From the NCBI RefSeq assembly GCF_964355755.1, contig NC_092676.1:2526288-2590287 (forward strand): a DNA stretch of 64,000 nt, in the 5' to 3' direction. This DNA is from Antedon mediterranea. Its lineage: Eukaryota > Echinodermata > Crinoidea > Comatulida > Antedonidae. Each line of letters starts with the position of its first letter. Within the stretch, counting starts at the first letter, position 1. A model generated the notes under the pieces. The model searched no databases and was not told where the DNA came from. It saw only the letters and a list, made by a program, of their open reading frames with translations. This document shows positions 60,711 to 64,000 of this stretch, piece by piece. Made by a program: the position numbers and the translations under genes.

Positions 60711-61085
60711 GGTGTTTATTTAGATTTTACATACATATTAGCATCATGCAGTTAGATATGCAAATAAGGTATTTTATGCTAATTATCAAAATATACATAA
60801 AGGTTTTATACACATATGTAAATTAGACTTTACATACATATTAACATCATGCAGTTAGATATGCAAATGAAGTATTTTATGCTAATTATCATAATATACA
60901 TACAGGTGTTTATTCACATTCAAATTAGATTTTACATACATATTAGCATCTTGCAGTTAGATATGCAAATGAGGTATTTATGCTAATTATCTTAATATGC
61001 ATACAAGTGTTTATTCACATATTCAAATTAAATTTTACATACAAATTAGCATCTTGCAGTTAAATATGCAAATGAGGTCTATATT
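60711..61085 (+). repeat. 100-bp tandem repeat with an ATGCAAAT octamer in each unit
   Basis: Four units contain TTTTACATACATATTAGCAT, GCAGTTAGATATGCAAATGA and ATGCTAATTATCA. Each carries a perfect ATGCAAAT (near 60764, 60864, 60963 and 61066), and a fifth octamer stands outside the array near 61147. ATGCAAAT is the binding site of POU/Oct factors, and the units also hold the related ATGCTAAT. A regulatory role is inference only. Confidence 0.8.
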
Positions 61086-61979
61086 TAGACTAGCATACAT
61101 AACAGGTAAATAAGAATGTTTTAGGGGATAGTAAGTTGTTACAATATGCAAATTAAGTTTGGAATTTTAATTAAGCTTTATATGAAGGGTTCTATAAGGC
61201 AAGTGTTGCATGTTTTATGGCATTCAAGGTGTGTCATTTGCTATCTTTACAATCTATACAGTATTACATTTTAGCTTTAGTTAGGTAGAGTAGTGTATAG
61301 TAGAAGCCCTTTTAAGGAAACTCTTTCAAGTCCCAAGAAAGACTCCCCTGAATTGGTCCCCTTGTTTCATAACAAAGTGTCTCCTTGATAGATGTAAATC
61401 AGAGGATGGGTTTCTTCTTTCCGATTCTTCTATTCCTGGTTATTAAACCATACTTTTCTACACTTTAGTGTCTTATCAAAGTAGACTACATATACTTGAT
61501 TAATTAATTAATTTGCAAACGTGTCCGATTATAATTTTTTTACCAAAAGGAAAGAAAGTTGTTATTATATTCATTCTTTAATTTACATTTTTTGGCCTTA
61601 AAACGTAAAAATGCGTGTTAAAGTTCATTCCTTCCACAAATGTGATTGTTTTCTACATGTTACTCAATGCATGCACTTTTTCTTTTCTTTTTCTTGCATT
61701 GTGGCATTTTACTATATGTTACATTTGTCAATTGTAAACATTGATACAAATATAAAGGGAACCAGACAAATTGATCTAGGGGAAAGATTTTCTAATATTC
61801 AAATAATTATAAACTTTAATTAATTGTAATAATTGTTTTTCTTTTCTGATTATTTGAATGAATGAATTATCTGTTTTTAAAAAAAACCACACAAAGATGT
61901 TTTATAATTTTTATTAATATCTTAAGAAAAACAACTTTATGGATAGTGTTGACAAAGTATTTTTACTTGAATATTTCAG

Positions 61980-62105
61980 CCATATGAAAGTGGAGCAGAG
62001 GTCATGTTATGGTCAAATCATCGAGTCATGGAATGGCTGAGGTCGGTAGATTTGGCGGAGTATGCCCCCAACTTACGAGGCAGTGGGGTTCATGGTGCTT
62101 TAATG
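61980..62105 (+). CDS. PPFIBP: Liprin-beta exon 18: SAM domain 3, first part
   Basis: The acceptor is ATATTTCAG at 61979 and the donor ATG|GTAATG at 62106. It has 42 codons, phase 0. PYESGAEVMLWSNHRVMEWL then RSVDLAEYAPNLRGSGVHGA. The NHRVMEWLRSVDLAEYAPNL run is identical to vertebrate liprin-beta. It is the helix 1-3 region of SAM3. Confidence 0.98.
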
Positions 62106-62666
62106 GTAATGTTGCAGATATTGCATTTAGTTTACTTAATTTTATCAAAAGATGTGTGTGGAACCTAATGATACAAGCTTGGTGGTATTGCGGTATGATG
62201 GAAGAGTCTTACCAAATAACCACTAGCCAAGTGAAGATAATCTCAATAGTGTAGTAAAAAGAGGGTGTGGATTGATGCCTCTTTAAAAAAAAAAAACAAA
62301 AAACCTCTAGCAAACCCGGGAGTTTACACTCTCAGACTGTCAACAGCAGACACCATTGCACTTTCCCAAACGAGTGGCTGTATTTACCATTCACACTTAA
62401 GGGAAACACTTACTCTAAAAACTAAAAAAATCTCCTATCTTAGTAAATACAATTTAAGAGAAATACTAAAATATGTATTGAGTTAAGTGAAATACTTAAT
62501 ATTCAAGGGAAATATTTCACTTAAGTGTGAATGGTGAATACGGCCACAGACCACACTATACTTTTTCCCAAACCAGACCCCATTGTACTTGCCTGATTTT
62601 CACGGAGTTTGGCTTTGTGAGAGTAAACTGTATAAACTAAAACACCAATCGTAACATTTTTTTCAG
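62106..62666 (+). other. Intron between SAM3 exons
   Basis: Contains a palindromic MITE (62374-62548). Nothing else is recognised. Confidence 0.75.
62374..62548. mobile_element. Palindromic MITE, family F
   Basis: GTGGCTGTATTTACCATTCA + CACTTAAG at the left pairs with TTAAGTGTGAATGGTGAATA + CGGCCAC at the right, 175 bp overall. The interior repeats AAGGGAAA(C/T)A(C/T)TT. Single copy, non-coding. Confidence 0.75.
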
Positions 62667-62855
62667 GTATTGGAGCCACGTTTCTTGGCGGACACATTAG
62701 CAGCGTTGCTTTGTATTCCTCCTACCAAGACTCTATTACGTCGTCATCTCAATACGCACTTTGTTTCATTGGTCACGTCAGAGTGTCAAGCCGAGAAACG
62801 AGAAATTGAAAGGTTACCTACATTTGTGCCGTTAAATTCACTTGCCAAAATTAAG
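62667..62855 (+). CDS. PPFIBP: Liprin-beta exon 19: SAM3, second part, and tail
   Basis: The acceptor is TTTTTTCAG at 62666 and the donor AAG|GTACGC at 62856. It has 63 codons, phase 0. VLEPRFLADTLAALLCIPPT and KTLLRRHLNTHFVSLV finish SAM3 (vertebrate VLEPRF...IPPNKTLLRRHLATHF). ERLPTFVPLNSLAKIK follows, matching the post-SAM segment. Confidence 0.97.
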
Positions 62856-63272
62856 GTACGCACATTTCTTGTTTTTTATACATGATTAAAATCTGAGCAC
62901 TCAAATTTAAAAACTTTAAAGGTGTGATGTGCCCAAATATGGTAGTGATATGTTTAAATATAGTAGTGATATGACATCATCATGTCCATATATGGGCACA
63001 TCACATTTTTTGTCACATAAAGTTTGATAGTGTAGACAGAGCTTTAGATGTTTTTAATAATTGGCTATCAATTGATGTATGTTGTGGTAACTTATTGTTT
63101 TACTGCAATATAGTCCAATCCAAGCTTTATAAGTACAGTTGTAATAAAAAGTTTAAATAACAATTTACCATTTCATTATGGTTGTGAATAAAAACCTTAA
63201 GCTAACACGGATTGAGAACAAATTATCCCGAAAAACTTGTGAATAACCAATATTTTTACTTTTTGAAATCAG
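62856..63272 (+). other. Intron 19
   Basis: Contains the 3' part of a family A MITE (about 62920-63046). Otherwise nothing recognised. Confidence 0.75.
62920..63046. mobile_element. Family A MITE, copy 12 (left end missing)
   Basis: GGTGTGATGTGCCCAAATAT through GATAGTGTAGACAGAGCTTTA, with two ATA(T/G)TAGTGATATG units. The left TIR has been lost or is unrecognisable. Confidence 0.8.
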
Positions 63273-63473
63273 CCAAAGAAAAGAGCATTTACTCGTAAGA
63301 AGCGTGGAGGTGAAGACGAAGATTACTTGTGCCCGTTTGACACGCCGCTACCTAGTTCAATGAAACTTGATGGCGTTATTAATGGCGCAAGCACGACAAA
63401 TAAAGTACCAAGCTATCTGACGGAAGTCCGCAGCACGGACATGGTCCATAAGCAACGAGATGAAATTAATCAG
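63273..63473 (+). CDS. PPFIBP: Liprin-beta exon 20: C-terminal tail
   Basis: The acceptor is TGAAATCAG at 63272 and the donor CAG|GTGTGT at 63474. It has 67 codons, phase 0. The peptide starts PKKRAFTRKKRGGEDEDYLC + P and ends STDMVHKQRDEINQ. It corresponds to vertebrate KPKKLAF...KKKQEDGEEYVCP. It has no stop codon, so at least one more exon lies beyond the window. Confidence 0.93.
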
Positions 63474-64000
63474 GTGTGTGATTGAAATGCGGAACGATTA
63501 CTGTTAGGATTTTTTTTTTTTCAAAAGTGCTTGGAATATTTCATTTCAAGATGTTTATACTCAGCTAAATGCAACCAAATAAACTTGGAGAATGGCTACG
63601 TTGGTTATCATGCCAAGTATTGCAAAAAGAAATTGATAGTATCATATCATTATCATGAATGACTTAATTAAGTATACTCTTAAGACATGCTACCAATTTT
63701 TCGGTTAAAATAACACACGATGGGACTAAACAGAAAGTCTTTGATACAATTTATAAACTAATTCCAACCAAATTTATGTCCCAAAACCATTGTTTTTTTA
63801 CGAAGCTGCCCAGAGTGTGAAAGATCAGATTTATTTAGTTCATTGTTCAATTTTGAAACTACTACAATTTTTTCCAATTTTTTTATAAAAAAGGTCAATA
63901 CATCTCTTTTGCTCAGTTTTATAACAGCATTTTCCTACCTCTTCCAGTTTTCTAATTTGTATTGTTTCCCCTATTGTTCCCCTGTTGTCTTTAAATCATT
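63474..64000 (+). other. Start of last visible intron
   Basis: AT-rich, with no terminal exon of liprin-beta recognised before the window ends. Confidence 0.6.

Larger units (their letters stand above)
58423..61979 (+). other. Intron before SAM3
   Basis: Contains a small MITE (59370-59487), a family A MITE (59718-59866) and a 100-bp tandem array with octamer motifs (60711-61085). The rest, including 58440-59360 and 61160-61970, is AT-rich with nothing recognised. Confidence 0.7.
665..63473 (+). other. PPFIBP: Liprin-beta gene (partial, 20 exons; both ends outside window)
   Basis: Liprin-beta proteins are scaffolds that bind liprin-alpha and act at the cell cortex and synaptic active zones. 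They have an N-terminal coiled coil and three C-terminal SAM domains. Joining 20 exons with matching phases gives about 921 codons. Counting from the first complete codon, rough positions are: N-terminal region 1-80, coiled coil 81-300, Ser/Pro-rich linker 300-500, optional insert about 550-583, SAM1 about 587-655, SAM2 about 655-745, SAM3 about 755-830, basic/acidic tail 830-921. Near-identity to vertebrate liprin-beta is plain in MPFAKW, VTRWLDDIGLPQYK, VDGRML, NHRVMEWLRSVDLAEYAPNL and TLLRRHL. The vertebrate start exon (before the GSxxLEYSNG segment) and the final exon are missing here because they fall outside the window. Whether it is orthologous to PPFIBP1, PPFIBP2 or their single ancestor cannot be decided; invertebrates usually have one copy. 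Confidence 0.95.

Overview
This window is AT-rich, intron-rich animal DNA carrying the interior of one protein-coding gene on the + strand: a liprin-beta homologue (vertebrate PPFIBP1/PPFIBP2 family). Twenty exons were placed by reading the translation across GT/AG splice sites with matching phases (665 to 63473). The first and last exons of the gene lie outside the window. Joined, they give about 921 codons. Exons 1-10 (0.7-27.8 kb) encode the N-terminal region, a coiled coil and a low-complexity linker. A 19.6-kb intron follows. Exons 11-20 (47.4-63.5 kb) encode a basic linker, three SAM domains and part of the C-terminal tail. No second host gene, tRNA gene or rRNA gene is visible.

Over 95% of the window is intron, and much of that is repeats. 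These include: a 5'-truncated LINE with an uninterrupted partial ORF and a perfect 14-bp target duplication (16997-18797); a 2.3-kb terminal-inverted-repeat (TIR) element with a 7-bp duplication (20223-22520); twelve copies of one palindromic MITE (family A, TA-flanked); two copies of a TTAA-flanked MITE (family B); several other small TIR families; two copies of a tRNA-headed SINE; LINE 3' tails; and at least a dozen tandem arrays, the largest being a 19-bp minisatellite of about 37 units at 45.7-46.4 kb.

The organism is a metazoan. Long introns, many short TIR elements, the tRNA-headed SINE and scattered TAGGCCTAGG-type motifs suggest a marine invertebrate, perhaps an echinoderm or hemichordate. 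That placement is inference and weak.

The most interesting items are a possible 33-codon cassette exon just before SAM1, a 21-nt in-frame microexon between SAM2 and SAM3, a run of short coiled-coil exons that look duplicated, an intronic tandem repeat in which each unit carries a perfect ATGCAAAT octamer, and the fresh LINE insertion. I saw no bacterial-type system. Gene structure is inferred from sequence and remembered vertebrate liprin-beta sequence, not from transcripts.
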